A DNA stretch of 64,000 bases from Achromobacter sp. HZ34 (GTDB lineage Bacteria > Pseudomonadota > Gammaproteobacteria > Burkholderiales > Burkholderiaceae_B): assembly GCF_002209485.1 (NCBI RefSeq), contig NZ_NJIX01000001.1, forward strand, positions 1,521,259-1,585,258. Direction: 5' to 3'. The translations under genes and the position numbers were made by a program. A model generated the notes under the pieces. The model saw only the letters and a program-made list of their open reading frames with translations. It had not been told where the DNA came from and searched no databases. Positions 8,428 through 17,685 of the stretch are shown here, in pieces. The stretch's first letter is position 1. Each line of letters begins with the position of its first letter.

Positions 8428-9381
8428 TCAATCCACCTTGATGTTCTTGCGTTGAATCAGGTCCGTCCACTTCTTGCGGTCACTGGCGATCAAGTCCGCC
8501 AGTTCCTGCGGCGAAGTCGGCGCGGGTTCGGCGCCGAAGCCTTGCAGCTTCTTGTTCGCCTCCGGGTTGGCCAGGGCGGCACGCACCGCGGCATTGAGTT
8601 TATTGACGATCTCCGGGGGCGTGCCAGCCGGCGCCAGCAAACCATACCAGTTGTTCGACTCGACGTTGGGGACGCCCTGCTCGGCCAAGGTCTTGACGTT
8701 GGGCAGCACCGCCAGGCGCGCCGGCGCGGCAACGCCCAGGGCCTTGAGTTTGCCACCCTGGATATGCGCGATGAGCCCGGGCACGTCGCCGAAAAAGCCC
8801 GCCACCTGATTGCCCATCAGGTCGTTGATCACCGGCGCGGCGCCCTTGTAAGGCACGTGCAGCAGGTTGGCCTTGCTGGCATCGGTGAACATCTCCAGCG
8901 CCAGATGGGGAATGCTGCCGACGCCCGACGAACCGATGGCCACCGGTTGCGACGCGGTCTTCGAACGGGCGACGAAATCCGCCGCATCGGTGGCCGGGTT
9001 GGCCGGGTTCACCACCAGCACGGTGGCGTTGTTGACCACGCGCGAGACCGGCGCGAAATCCTTCACCGGGTCATAAGGCAGGCTTTGATACAGCGCCGGG
9101 CTGATGGACACCGCGCCGACGCTGGTGAGGAACAGCACGCTGCCATCGCGCGGCCCCTTGGCGACATAGGCCGCGCCGATATTGCCGTTGGCGCCGGGCT
9201 TGTTCTCGACGATCACAGATTGGTGCAGCTCGCGTGTCAGCTGTTCCGCCAGCACGCGGCCCACCAGGTCCACCGGGCCGCCTGGGGGAAAAGCCACGAT
9301 GAGGCGGACGGGACCGTCGGCCGAGGCGCTACCGCAGGCGGCCAGCGCCAACACGCCGACGGCGAAAATTCGTTTGAACAT
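8428..9381 (-). CDS. Bug-type tripartite tricarboxylate transporter receptor (TctC-like)
   Basis: A 317-residue Bug protein: an extracytoplasmic solute receptor for carboxylates. The export signal is followed by RLIVAFPPGGPVD, the family's ligand-loop signature. The signal ends in LAAC (Cys16), a usable lipobox, so this member may be membrane-anchored instead of freely periplasmic. AGGAGA precedes the ATG at 9381 at good spacing. No membrane subunits (TctA/TctB) are encoded nearby, so it would need a transporter from elsewhere or have a sensing role. It is the second gene of the 10320-7291 operon. Confidence 0.93.
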   Translation of the reverse strand: MFKRIFAVGVLALAACGSASADGPVRLIVAFPPGGPVDLVGRVLAEQLTRELHQSVIVENKPGANGNIGAAYVAKGPRDGSVLFLTSVGAVSISPALYQSLPYDPVKDFAPVSRVVNNATVLVVNPANPATDAADFVARSKTASQPVAIGSSGVGSIPHLALEMFTDASKANLLHVPYKGAAPVINDLMGNQVAGFFGDVPGLIAHIQGGKLKALGVAAPARLAVLPNVKTLAEQGVPNVESNNWYGLLAPAGTPPEIVNKLNAAVRAALANPEANKKLQGFGAEPAPTSPQELADLIASDRKKWTDLIQRKNIKVD

Positions 9382-9456
9382 GGCAAGTCTCCTTTGAATT
9401 CTTTTCTTTGTATGCATGACACGCGGGCAGGCACCACGCCTGGCCGCGGATCCCGG

Positions 9457-10320
9457 TCAGAAGCCGTACAGGCGCGCCGGGTTGTCGACCAGGATGCGTT
9501 GCCGTGCAGCGGCATCCGGCACGGCCTGGAAGAACAGGTCGACCAACTCACCGTCGTCGGGCATGTCGCCCACCACGTTGGGATGCGGCCAATCGGTCCC
9601 CCACAGCACGCGGTCCGGCATGGCCTGGACCAGCGCGCCCACGAAAGGCAGGCTTTCCGCGTAGGGACGCTTGCCCAGGCTGATGCGATCCACGCCCGAC
9701 ACCTTGACCCAGGCCTGCGCCACATCCGCCAGGCGCAGCAGCCCCTGGAACGCGGGCTGGTCCAGCCCGTCGCCGGCTCGCACGCGCCCCATGTGGTCCA
9801 CCACGAAAGGCAGCGGCAGTTTGCGCAACGTTGGCAGCAGCGCGGTCAGGGCCGGTCCGTCGACATGCAGGCAGACGTGCCAGCCGAAGGCGGCCACCTG
9901 CCGGACGATACGGTCGAAGACCTCGGGCGCCGGCGGCTTGCCCAGGTGCGCGACGAAGTTGAAGCGGGCGGCGCGGATGCCACCGGCGTGCAGCGCCTCG
10001 ATCTGCGCATCGGTGGCGCCGGCGCCCAGCAGGCCGACGCCGCGATAACGGCCCTGGCTGCGGGCGATGGCATCGAGCAGCGCCCCGTGGTCGGCGCCAT
10101 GGCAGGCGGCCTGCACGATCACGGCGCGCTCCACGCCCAGGTGACGGTGCAGTGCGGCCAGCTTCTCGTAGGGCGCGTCAGGCGGCGTGTACGACCGCTG
10201 CTCGGCGTAGGGAAACACCGACGCCGGGCCGAAGATATGGCAATGGCTGTCGCAGGTCAGTGGCGGTAGAACGTTGCGTGGACGTGAGGGCGTGTCCAGC
10301 GGGGGCAGGCAATCCGGCAT
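9457..10320 (-). CDS. amidohydrolase, 2-pyrone-4,6-dicarboxylate lactonase (LigI)-like
   Basis: 287 residues with a TIM-barrel amidohydrolase-2 layout. The metal-binding HxH is in CDSHCHIFGP (His26, His28), and the late Asp is in GTDWPHPN (Asp243). Other family marks are VVDHMGR, RFNFVAHLG and a closing NPARLYGF. This set resembles PDC hydrolase LigI, which opens 2-pyrone-4,6-dicarboxylate to 4-oxalomesaconate. It heads an operon with a Bug receptor, a CMD-family protein and a small protein, and is divergent from LysR (10733). A close relative lies at 39281-40156. The family also includes other lactonases, so the substrate is uncertain. Confidence 0.86.
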   Translation of the reverse strand: MPDCLPPLDTPSRPRNVLPPLTCDSHCHIFGPASVFPYAEQRSYTPPDAPYEKLAALHRHLGVERAVIVQAACHGADHGALLDAIARSQGRYRGVGLLGAGATDAQIEALHAGGIRAARFNFVAHLGKPPAPEVFDRIVRQVAAFGWHVCLHVDGPALTALLPTLRKLPLPFVVDHMGRVRAGDGLDQPAFQGLLRLADVAQAWVKVSGVDRISLGKRPYAESLPFVGALVQAMPDRVLWGTDWPHPNVVGDMPDDGELVDLFFQAVPDAAARQRILVDNPARLYGF

Positions 10321-10393
10321 GTGTATCTATGTCTCGAATTCGTTTTCGCGGTCTTGTCATGACATGGTGATGCAAAGCCGAAATCGAAACAAC

Positions 10394-10419
10394 GCTATAT
10401 CTTTGATTTCTGATATAGC
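10394..10419. promoter_or_regulatory. palindromic operator between amidohydrolase operon and LysR gene
   Basis: A perfect inverted repeat GCTATATC - N10 - GATATAGC, AT-rich in GC-rich DNA, in the divergent control region. It is the right size and position for LysR binding. Binding by the product of 10733-11647 is inferred. Confidence 0.6.
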
Positions 10420-10473
10420 AGAATTCGATATCTTGGTGAGTTGGAGGGTAGCGCCTCGCGGCGCGGGAAAGAA

Positions 10474-10503
10474 GGGGGGCCGGGGCGGCCCCTCCGGCCC
10501 CCT
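10474..10503. other. GC-only hairpin
   Basis: Complementary arms GGGGGCCGG (10475-10483) and CCGGCCCCC (10494-10502) with a ten-base loop. No T-tract follows on either strand, so it is not a normal intrinsic terminator. Confidence 0.4.
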
Positions 10504-10570
10504 CCCTTTGGCCCTGCCCCTATCCTCGATTCTTCCGCCTGTCCCTGATCCCGGCACCTGATCCCTACCG

Positions 10571-10682
10571 CCTACCACCTACCACCTGTCCCCCGCCACC
10601 TACCACCTACCACCTTCCACCTACCACCTACCACCTTCCACCTTCCACCTTCCACCTTCCACCTTCCACCTTCCACCTTCCC
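10571..10682. repeat. heptanucleotide tandem repeat CCT(A/T)CCA
   Basis: A run of seven-base units, first CCTACCA variants (from 10571), then six perfect CCTTCCA copies at 10634-10675 plus a partial copy to 10682. Pyrimidine-only interruptions continue to about 10720. It fills the leader of the LysR gene at 10733, where no Shine-Dalgarno sequence is visible. Confidence 0.9.
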
Positions 10683-10732
10683 CTTTCTTCTTTCCACCTT
10701 TCACCTCCACCTTCCCCGTCATCTTCATCGTC

Positions 10733-11647
10733 ATGGATCTGCGTCAGATCGAATACTTCGTCCGGGTGGCCGAACATCGCAGTTTCTCCCGCGCGGCCGG
10801 GCAGTTGGCGGTGTCGCAGCCTTCTCTCAGCCGCCAGGTCGGCCTGCTGGAACAGGAACTAGGCCAGCATCTGCTCTACCGCAACGGCCGCGGCGTGGAG
10901 CCCACCGAAGCGGGCCTGCGCTTCCTGGAACATGCGCGCGCCCTGCTGGCGCTGGCCGAGCGCGCCAAGGAAGACCTGCGCAGCATGGGCGACACCCCCA
11001 GCGGCAAGCTGATCCTGGGCCTGCCGCCGCGCATCGCCCTGGTCCTGACACCACCGCTGGTGCGGGCCTTTCACCAGGCTTTTCCCGACGCGTCCATCAC
11101 GGTGGCCGAAGGCCTCAGCGTGCAGGTGCGCGAATGGCTGCTGGCCGGCCGGGTGGACCTGGCCATGCTCTACGATCCGCCGCCCTCGCCCCAACTGACC
11201 TATGAATCGCTGTTTCGCGAGGAACTGGTGCTGGCGGCAGCCCGCGTCCATCGCCCCGACCTGCCGGCCCGCGTCACCGTGGCGCAGCTGCGCGACTACC
11301 CCTTGATCCTGCCATCGGCGCCCAATGCCATCCGCGCCCTGGTGGAAAGCGTCTGCCGCGCGCATGGCGTCCATCTGCGGGTGATCGCCGAAGTCGACGC
11401 CGTGCATACCCTCGTCGAGCTGGCCAACCAGGGCCCCGCCTGCGCCATCCTGCCGCGTTCGGCGGTGCGCGGCCCCGAGCCGCAGCCCGACCTGGCCGTG
11501 GCCAGCATCGTCGCCCCCCGCATCCTCAACGACCTCGTCCTGGCCAGCCCACGCCATCGGCCCGCCACCCGCCTTGCCAGCGCCACGGCCACGCTGCTGC
11601 GCGGCCTGGACCTGGCTGCCGCGTTCCAGGGACGCGCCGCGCCCTGA
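10733..11647 (+). CDS. LysR family transcriptional regulator
   Basis: A 304-residue LysR regulator starting MDLRQIEYFVRVAEHRS, with the HTH at about 1-60 and the ligand domain from about 92. The N-terminus resembles regulators of carboxylate or aromatic metabolism (Nac/TcuR-like). It is divergent from the amidohydrolase-Bug operon, which is its likely target through the palindrome at 10394-10419. Oddly, the leader is almost pure pyrimidine and offers no ribosome-binding purine tract, so translation may be weak or repeat-length dependent. Confidence 0.92.
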   Translation: MDLRQIEYFVRVAEHRSFSRAAGQLAVSQPSLSRQVGLLEQELGQHLLYRNGRGVEPTEAGLRFLEHARALLALAERAKEDLRSMGDTPSGKLILGLPPRIALVLTPPLVRAFHQAFPDASITVAEGLSVQVREWLLAGRVDLAMLYDPPPSPQLTYESLFREELVLAAARVHRPDLPARVTVAQLRDYPLILPSAPNAIRALVESVCRAHGVHLRVIAEVDAVHTLVELANQGPACAILPRSAVRGPEPQPDLAVASIVAPRILNDLVLASPRHRPATRLASATATLLRGLDLAAAFQGRAAP

Positions 11648-11674
11648 CCCCACGCTGGATTGTGTGGCACCGGT

Positions 11675-11802
11675 GCCGAGCCGCCCACGCGCCGCCGGAG
11701 CCGAGCCAGCCCGCGTTGCGCCTGAGCCAAGCCACCCCGCGCGGCGCCTGAGCCACGCCAGCCCGCGCGCCGCCGGAGCCAAGGCAGCCCGCGTGGCGCC
11801 GG
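11675..11802. repeat. five imperfect 25-26-bp tandem repeats
   Basis: Five head-to-tail copies starting at 11675, 11700, 11726, 11752 and 11778, each beginning GCC(A/G)(A/C/G)G(C)C and ending in a GCGCC(G/T)GA type sequence. They lie between the LysR stop and argG. No reading frame through them looks protein-like, and their function is unknown. Confidence 0.85.
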
Positions 11803-11895
11803 CCGCAAGTCCCGGCCGGCAGGGCCGGACACACGCCCGCTGCCCAAGGCGCCCAAACGCGATAAAATCCCCGGTTTCGTCCTTTACCTAGCTGA

Positions 11896-13230
<1,335 letters not shown>

Positions 13231-13251
13231 GCCCCACGTTTTCCGCGCTTC

Positions 13252-13293
13252 AAAAGAAAAACGCCCGTCAGTTGATCAGGGCGTTTTTCTTTT
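13252..13293. terminator. bidirectional terminator between argG and kup
   Basis: A 15-base perfect stem, AAAAGAAAAACGCCC (13252-13266) against GGGCGTTTTTCTTTT (13279-13293), with a 12-base loop. The A/T ends act as U-tracts in both directions. The two flanking genes are convergent. Confidence 0.95.
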
Positions 13294-13294
13294 C

Positions 13295-15202
13295 CTACAA
13301 CTCTACCTGCATCCCCATCTCCACCACGCGGTTGGGCGGGATCTTGAAGAACTTGGTGCTACGCGTCGAATTGCGCGCCATGAAGGCGAACAGGGCGCGG
13401 CGCCAGCGCCGCATGGCCGGCCGCTTCGACGACACTACGGTCTGGCGCGACAGATAGAAGGACGTGCGCATCGGCTCCAGGTCCAGCTCCGGCGACGACT
13501 CGGCGATTTCGCGCAACACTTCCGGCACGTCGGGCTCTTCCTTGAAGCCGTAGGTCACCTCGGCCTGCCAGCTGGACGCACTGAGCTTGGTCAAGGTGAA
13601 ACGCTCTTCCTCGGACAGCACGAAAGGCACATCGGCGCTGCGTATGGTGAGGAACAGCACATGATCGTGCAGCACCTTGTTGTGCTTCAGGTTATGCAGC
13701 AGCGCCGGCGGCACGTAGCCCGGGCTCATGGTCATGAATATGGCCGTGCCATGCACGCGCGCCGGCGGATACGCCTCCAGCTGCTCCATGAATTCCTTCA
13801 GCGGCTGGCGATCGCGCTGTTGCAGGCCGCCCAGCAGATAGCGCCCGCGCCGCCATGTGACCATCAGCGTGGCCACGACGATGCCCACCATCAGCGGCAA
13901 CCAGCCGCCCTCATGCACCTTCAGGGCGTTGGCGGAGAACAGCAGCAGGTCGAAGACCAGCAGGAAACCCAGCACCACCGACCACATGATGCGCTTGGCG
14001 CCAGCATTCAGGCGCATGGTCAGGGAAAACAGCAGCACCGACGTGGTCAGCATCGTGCCCGTCACGGCGAAGCCATAGGCCGCCGCCAGGTTGTCCGAAC
14101 TGCGGAAGACCAGCACCAGCACCATCACCGCGGCCAGCAGCAGCGCGTTGACCTGCGGCAGGTAGATCTGCCCTTTTTCCACCACCGACGTATGCAGGAT
14201 TTCCATGCGGGGCCAATAGCCCAGTTGCACTGCCTGGCGCGTCATCGAGTACGCGCCGGATATCACCGCCTGCGACGCCACCACGGTGGCCACGGTGGCC
14301 AGCGCCACCAGGGGCGCGACGAACCAGTCCGGTGCCATCAGGAAAAAAGGATTCTTGATCGCGCCCGGATCGCGCAGCAGCAGCGCGCCCTGGCCGAAAT
14401 AGCACAGCGTCAGCGACGGCGCCACCATCCAGAACCAGGCACGGCGGATGGCGCTGCGGCCGAAGTGGCCCATGTCCGCGTACAGCGCCTCCGCGCCGGT
14501 CAAGGCCAGCACCACGGAGCCCAGCAGCACGAAGCTGGCGCCCGGAGACTCGATGACGAAGCGCACGGCCCAAATGGGATCCAGGGCCTGAAGGATCGCG
14601 GGCGTCTGTACGATCTGGTATCCACCCAGCACCGCCAGGGTGCCGAACCACAGCGCCATCACAGGCGCGAACAGCTTGCCCATCGTGCCCGTACCGCGCG
14701 ACTGGATCATGAACAGGGCAATCAGCACGACCATGGAAATCGGCACCACCCAATGCTCCAGGCGGTGCGACACCACGCTGATGCCTTCCAGCGCCGAAAG
14801 AACCGAGATCGCCGGCGTGATCATGCTGTCGCCGTAGAACAGCGCCGCGCCGAAGATCGCCAGCATGATGAGAAAAGTGCGCACCCGCCCGGTGCGTCCG
14901 CGGATGGCCAGCTCCAGCAGCGCCAGCGTGCCGCCCTCACCCCGGTTGTCCGCGCGCAAAACCAGGGTCACGTACTTGAACGAAACCACCAGCATCAACA
15001 TCCAGAACAGGATGGACAGCACGCCCAGGACGTGGCCGGGCTGCAGGTCGCCGTAACCGGTCAGGCAGGCACGCAAGGTATACAGCGGGCTGGTGCCGAT
15101 GTCGCCATACACCACGCCCAACGCGCCCATGATCAGCGCGGCCTTGGAGGATGGTGCATGCGTCACCGGGCCCTTGGCCGCGGTTGCGGTGCTTGAAGTC
15201 AT
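13295..15202 (-). CDS. kup: Kup family potassium transporter
   Basis: A 635-residue inner-membrane K+/H+ symporter. The N-terminal signature GVVYGDIGTSPLYTL is followed by about twelve hydrophobic helices to roughly residue 460 and a cytoplasmic C-terminal domain of about 170 residues. Length and domain order are normal for Kup. Its ATG overlaps the end of the upstream histidine kinase gene by four bases (15199-15202), so it is translated as the third gene of a response regulator-kinase-kup operon. Such close coupling of a K+ importer with a two-component system suggests that the system responds to K+ or membrane state. Confidence 0.96.
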   Translation of the reverse strand: MTSSTATAAKGPVTHAPSSKAALIMGALGVVYGDIGTSPLYTLRACLTGYGDLQPGHVLGVLSILFWMLMLVVSFKYVTLVLRADNRGEGGTLALLELAIRGRTGRVRTFLIMLAIFGAALFYGDSMITPAISVLSALEGISVVSHRLEHWVVPISMVVLIALFMIQSRGTGTMGKLFAPVMALWFGTLAVLGGYQIVQTPAILQALDPIWAVRFVIESPGASFVLLGSVVLALTGAEALYADMGHFGRSAIRRAWFWMVAPSLTLCYFGQGALLLRDPGAIKNPFFLMAPDWFVAPLVALATVATVVASQAVISGAYSMTRQAVQLGYWPRMEILHTSVVEKGQIYLPQVNALLLAAVMVLVLVFRSSDNLAAAYGFAVTGTMLTTSVLLFSLTMRLNAGAKRIMWSVVLGFLLVFDLLLFSANALKVHEGGWLPLMVGIVVATLMVTWRRGRYLLGGLQQRDRQPLKEFMEQLEAYPPARVHGTAIFMTMSPGYVPPALLHNLKHNKVLHDHVLFLTIRSADVPFVLSEEERFTLTKLSASSWQAEVTYGFKEEPDVPEVLREIAESSPELDLEPMRTSFYLSRQTVVSSKRPAMRRWRRALFAFMARNSTRSTKFFKIPPNRVVEMGMQVEL

Positions 15203-16365
15203 ACCTGTTTATCGTGTCGGGTCAGTTGCGCGCCCTTGCGCGGGCCGGGAAACACCACCGACAGGCGGGTACCCGGATATTCAGGCCGGCTGGTGAGTTT
15301 CCACCAGGCGCCGTGTGCGTGGGCGATCTCGCGCACGATGGCCAGGCCCAATCCAGAACCGCCCGCCGTGGCCGACGGCGAACGATAAAACGCTTCGAAC
15401 ACGCGATCCTGGTCTTCCATGGGAATTCCGGGTCCGTCGTCCATCACCGTCAACGAAGGCGGATTGCTGCCTACATTCAGGGTGATGCACCCGCCGGGAT
15501 TACCGTAACGCATGGCGTTGTCGATCAGATTACCCAGCAGCTCATCCAGCAACAAGGGATCGGCATCGATCCAGACCGATTCCTCCGGCGCCACCAGGTC
15601 CAATTGGACCTGCGCCGCCCGCGTGCGCGGAATCCACTCGGCGCCGCTGGCCCGCACCCAGTCGCACAGGTCGATCCGCTGGAAACTGTCCTGCGGCCTG
15701 GCGTTAGGGTCGGCACGCGCCAGTACCAGCAACTGCTGGCCCAGGCGGATCATGCGATCGCTGACAGCCTTGATCCGTTCCGCGCGCGCACGCACGTCAT
15801 CGGGCAGCGGCCGCGACAGCATCAGTTCGGATTCCAGACGCAGGCCGCTCAGCGGGGTGCGCAATTGGTGTGCCGCGTGGCCGATGAAACGGCGCTGGGC
15901 CGCCAGCGAGGAATCGAGGCGGGCCAGCAGGTCATTGGTGTGCAGTACCAGCGGTTCCATCTCGGCCGGCACCCCCGCCACTTCCAGCGGCTGCATATCG
16001 TCGATGGAACGCTGGCGGATTTCTTCGGACAGCAGGTTGACCGAGCGCAGTCCGGAGCGCACACCGTGCACCACCACCCAGGCGAAAGCCACCATCAGGA
16101 TGACCTGCCCAACCACCATCAGCCAGAAGAAATCCTCCAGCATCCAGATGGCAAGGTCGATTTTGTGGGTGATGACCCAGGTGGCTGCGAGGTCCAGCAG
16201 CACCAGCAGGAGAATGGCCGGCAGCAGGCGCACCACCAGATGGCGGGCCAGCGAGCCGGCGGGCAGCAGCCCGCGGCGGGTCACGGCCGCGGCGGGGCTC
16301 AGCCCTGCCGGCGGTTCCGTTGCATTGTCCCGCTGAGCGTGATCGAGCGGGTCGATGGAGGCCAT
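15199..16365 (-). CDS. sensor histidine kinase
   Basis: A 388-residue membrane kinase. Helices at about 43-65 and 79-100 are separated by only some 13 residues, so there is almost no periplasmic sensor domain. A HAMP-like linker follows, then the H-box GHAAHQLRTPL (His166 is the likely phosphoacceptor), N-box NLIDNAMRYGN, G1 DDGPGIP and G2 GGSGLGL. It belongs to the EnvZ/TctE group of class I kinases. It follows the response regulator gene by six bases and overlaps kup by four. The short extracytoplasmic loop is the mark of intramembrane-sensing kinases. Confidence 0.94.
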   Translation of the reverse strand: MASIDPLDHAQRDNATEPPAGLSPAAAVTRRGLLPAGSLARHLVVRLLPAILLLVLLDLAATWVITHKIDLAIWMLEDFFWLMVVGQVILMVAFAWVVVHGVRSGLRSVNLLSEEIRQRSIDDMQPLEVAGVPAEMEPLVLHTNDLLARLDSSLAAQRRFIGHAAHQLRTPLSGLRLESELMLSRPLPDDVRARAERIKAVSDRMIRLGQQLLVLARADPNARPQDSFQRIDLCDWVRASGAEWIPRTRAAQVQLDLVAPEESVWIDADPLLLDELLGNLIDNAMRYGNPGGCITLNVGSNPPSLTVMDDGPGIPMEDQDRVFEAFYRSPSATAGGSGLGLAIVREIAHAHGAWWKLTSRPEYPGTRLSVVFPGPRKGAQLTRHDKQV

Positions 16366-16371
16366 CGCCGG

Positions 16372-17052
16372 TCAGGCCGAGGGGGCCGCTTCCACATCCA
16401 GCAGATAGCCGAAGCCGCGTACCGTCTGGATGCTGGCGCCGGTGCCTTCCAGGCGCTTGCGCAGGCGATACACATAGACCTCGACCGCGTTTTCGCTGAA
16501 GTCCGCATCCCAGGCGGACAGCGAATTGACGATTTGCCGTTTGGTGACCACGCGGCCGACCCGTGCCATCAGCATTTCCAGCACGGACAGTTCGCGCACC
16601 GACAGGGCCAGGCGTTCGCCGTTGACCCGCACTTCCCGGCCAACCGTGTCGAACACCAGGGGACCGACTTCGATGAGCGGCTGCGCCTGCCCACTGCGGC
16701 GACGGGCGAAGGCGCGGGCGCGCGCCGCCAGTTCCGGCAGGTCGAAAGGCTTGGTGACGTAGTCGTCGGCGCCGGCGTCCAAGCCCGCTACGCGGTCTTC
16801 GATGCCGTCACGGGCGGTGAGGATAAGGACGGGAACCTGATTACCGTCCAGCCGTAGCTGGCGCAGCACATCGAGGCCGCTCATGCCGGGCAGGTTGAGA
16901 TCCAGGAGTAGAAGGTCATAGGGTTGACCGGCCAAGGCGCCCAGCACCTTGTCGCCTTCAGTCAGCCAGTCGACCGCATACCCCTGGTCCGCCAGGAATT
17001 CCTGGAGCGCGTGGCCCAGGGTGGTGTCATCTTCGATTACGAGTACTCGCAT
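16372..17052 (-). CDS. OmpR-family response regulator
   Basis: A 226-residue regulator. The receiver domain is at 1-115, with acidic residues 8-9, phospho-acceptor Asp51 and Lys101 (VTKPF). A winged-helix DNA-binding domain follows at about 128-222 (DADFSENAVEVYVYRLRKRL). Full length, TctD/QseB-like. It is the first gene of the operon with the histidine kinase and kup, so it is expected to control this operon and perhaps others. The signal is unknown. Confidence 0.95.
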   Translation of the reverse strand: MRVLVIEDDTTLGHALQEFLADQGYAVDWLTEGDKVLGALAGQPYDLLLLDLNLPGMSGLDVLRQLRLDGNQVPVLILTARDGIEDRVAGLDAGADDYVTKPFDLPELAARARAFARRRSGQAQPLIEVGPLVFDTVGREVRVNGERLALSVRELSVLEMLMARVGRVVTKRQIVNSLSAWDADFSENAVEVYVYRLRKRLEGTGASIQTVRGFGYLLDVEAAPSA

Positions 17053-17146
17053 GGCGCGATTCTAGCGCGATCCAGCTTGCAACGACATGACGTGCTCAAC
17101 CTCGCAACAAATTTTTTACGACAGGGAGGATGTGGCCCCAAAAACG

Positions 17147-17183
17147 ACAAGGCCCCGCGATCTCGCCGATCGCAGGGCCTTGT
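17147..17183 (-). terminator. terminator of the tonB-exbB-exbD operon
   Basis: Nested stem ACAAGGCCC / GGGCCTTGT enclosing GCGATC / GATCGC with a five-base loop. On the minus strand it runs into CGTTTTT. It lies 44 bases beyond the exbD stop. Confidence 0.9.
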
Positions 17184-17226
17184 TCGAGGTCTGCCCCCTG
17201 GGTGCGCCCGCTGGGTCTGCCCCCAA

Positions 17227-17685
17227 TTACTTGGCGGGTGCGGCTGCCGGCGGGATGGCCGGTTGTCCGGCTGCCGGGGTGGTGACGAAGCCGATGCGGC
17301 CCAGGCCGGAGCGGCGGGCCGACGCCATCACCTTGGCCAGGGTCTCGTAACGCGTGTTCAGATCGGCACGGATACGGATCTCGGGTTGCGGCTTCTTGCC
17401 GGCCTCGGCGGCGAAACGCCCCTGCAGGTCGTCAAGGAAAACCGGTTTCTCGTCCCAGAACAGCTGGCCCTTGTCGTCGATGGCCAGGTCGATCACCTTG
17501 GGATCTTCCTGCACCTGCTCGGCGCTGACCTGCGGCATATTGATACGGATGGAGTGCGCCAGCAGCGGCGCCGTGATGATGAAGATCACCAGCAGCACCA
17601 GCATCACGTCGATCAGCGGCACCATGTTGATCTCGGACATCGCATGGCTGCCCGAGCCCTTGTTGTCGAAACCGCCAAAGGCCAT
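17227..17685 (-). CDS. exbD: biopolymer transporter ExbD
   Basis: A 152-residue inner-membrane protein with one transmembrane helix (about 21-43). It contains the conserved Asp in PLIDVMLVLLVIF, which carries protons in the TonB energy-transducing motor. The periplasmic domain follows and ends in a Pro/Ala tail. The ATG at 17685 abuts the exbB stop codon with no gap, typical of a translationally coupled subunit. It is the third gene of tonB-exbB-exbD. Confidence 0.96.
   Translation of the reverse strand: MAFGGFDNKGSGSHAMSEINMVPLIDVMLVLLVIFIITAPLLAHSIRINMPQVSAEQVQEDPKVIDLAIDDKGQLFWDEKPVFLDDLQGRFAAEAGKKPQPEIRIRADLNTRYETLAKVMASARRSGLGRIGFVTTPAAGQPAIPPAAAPAK

Noticed and set aside
10571..10682. 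CRISPR array
   Set aside because: Seven-base units without spacers; simple tandem repeat. The arrays at 11675 and 19611 likewise have no spacers.
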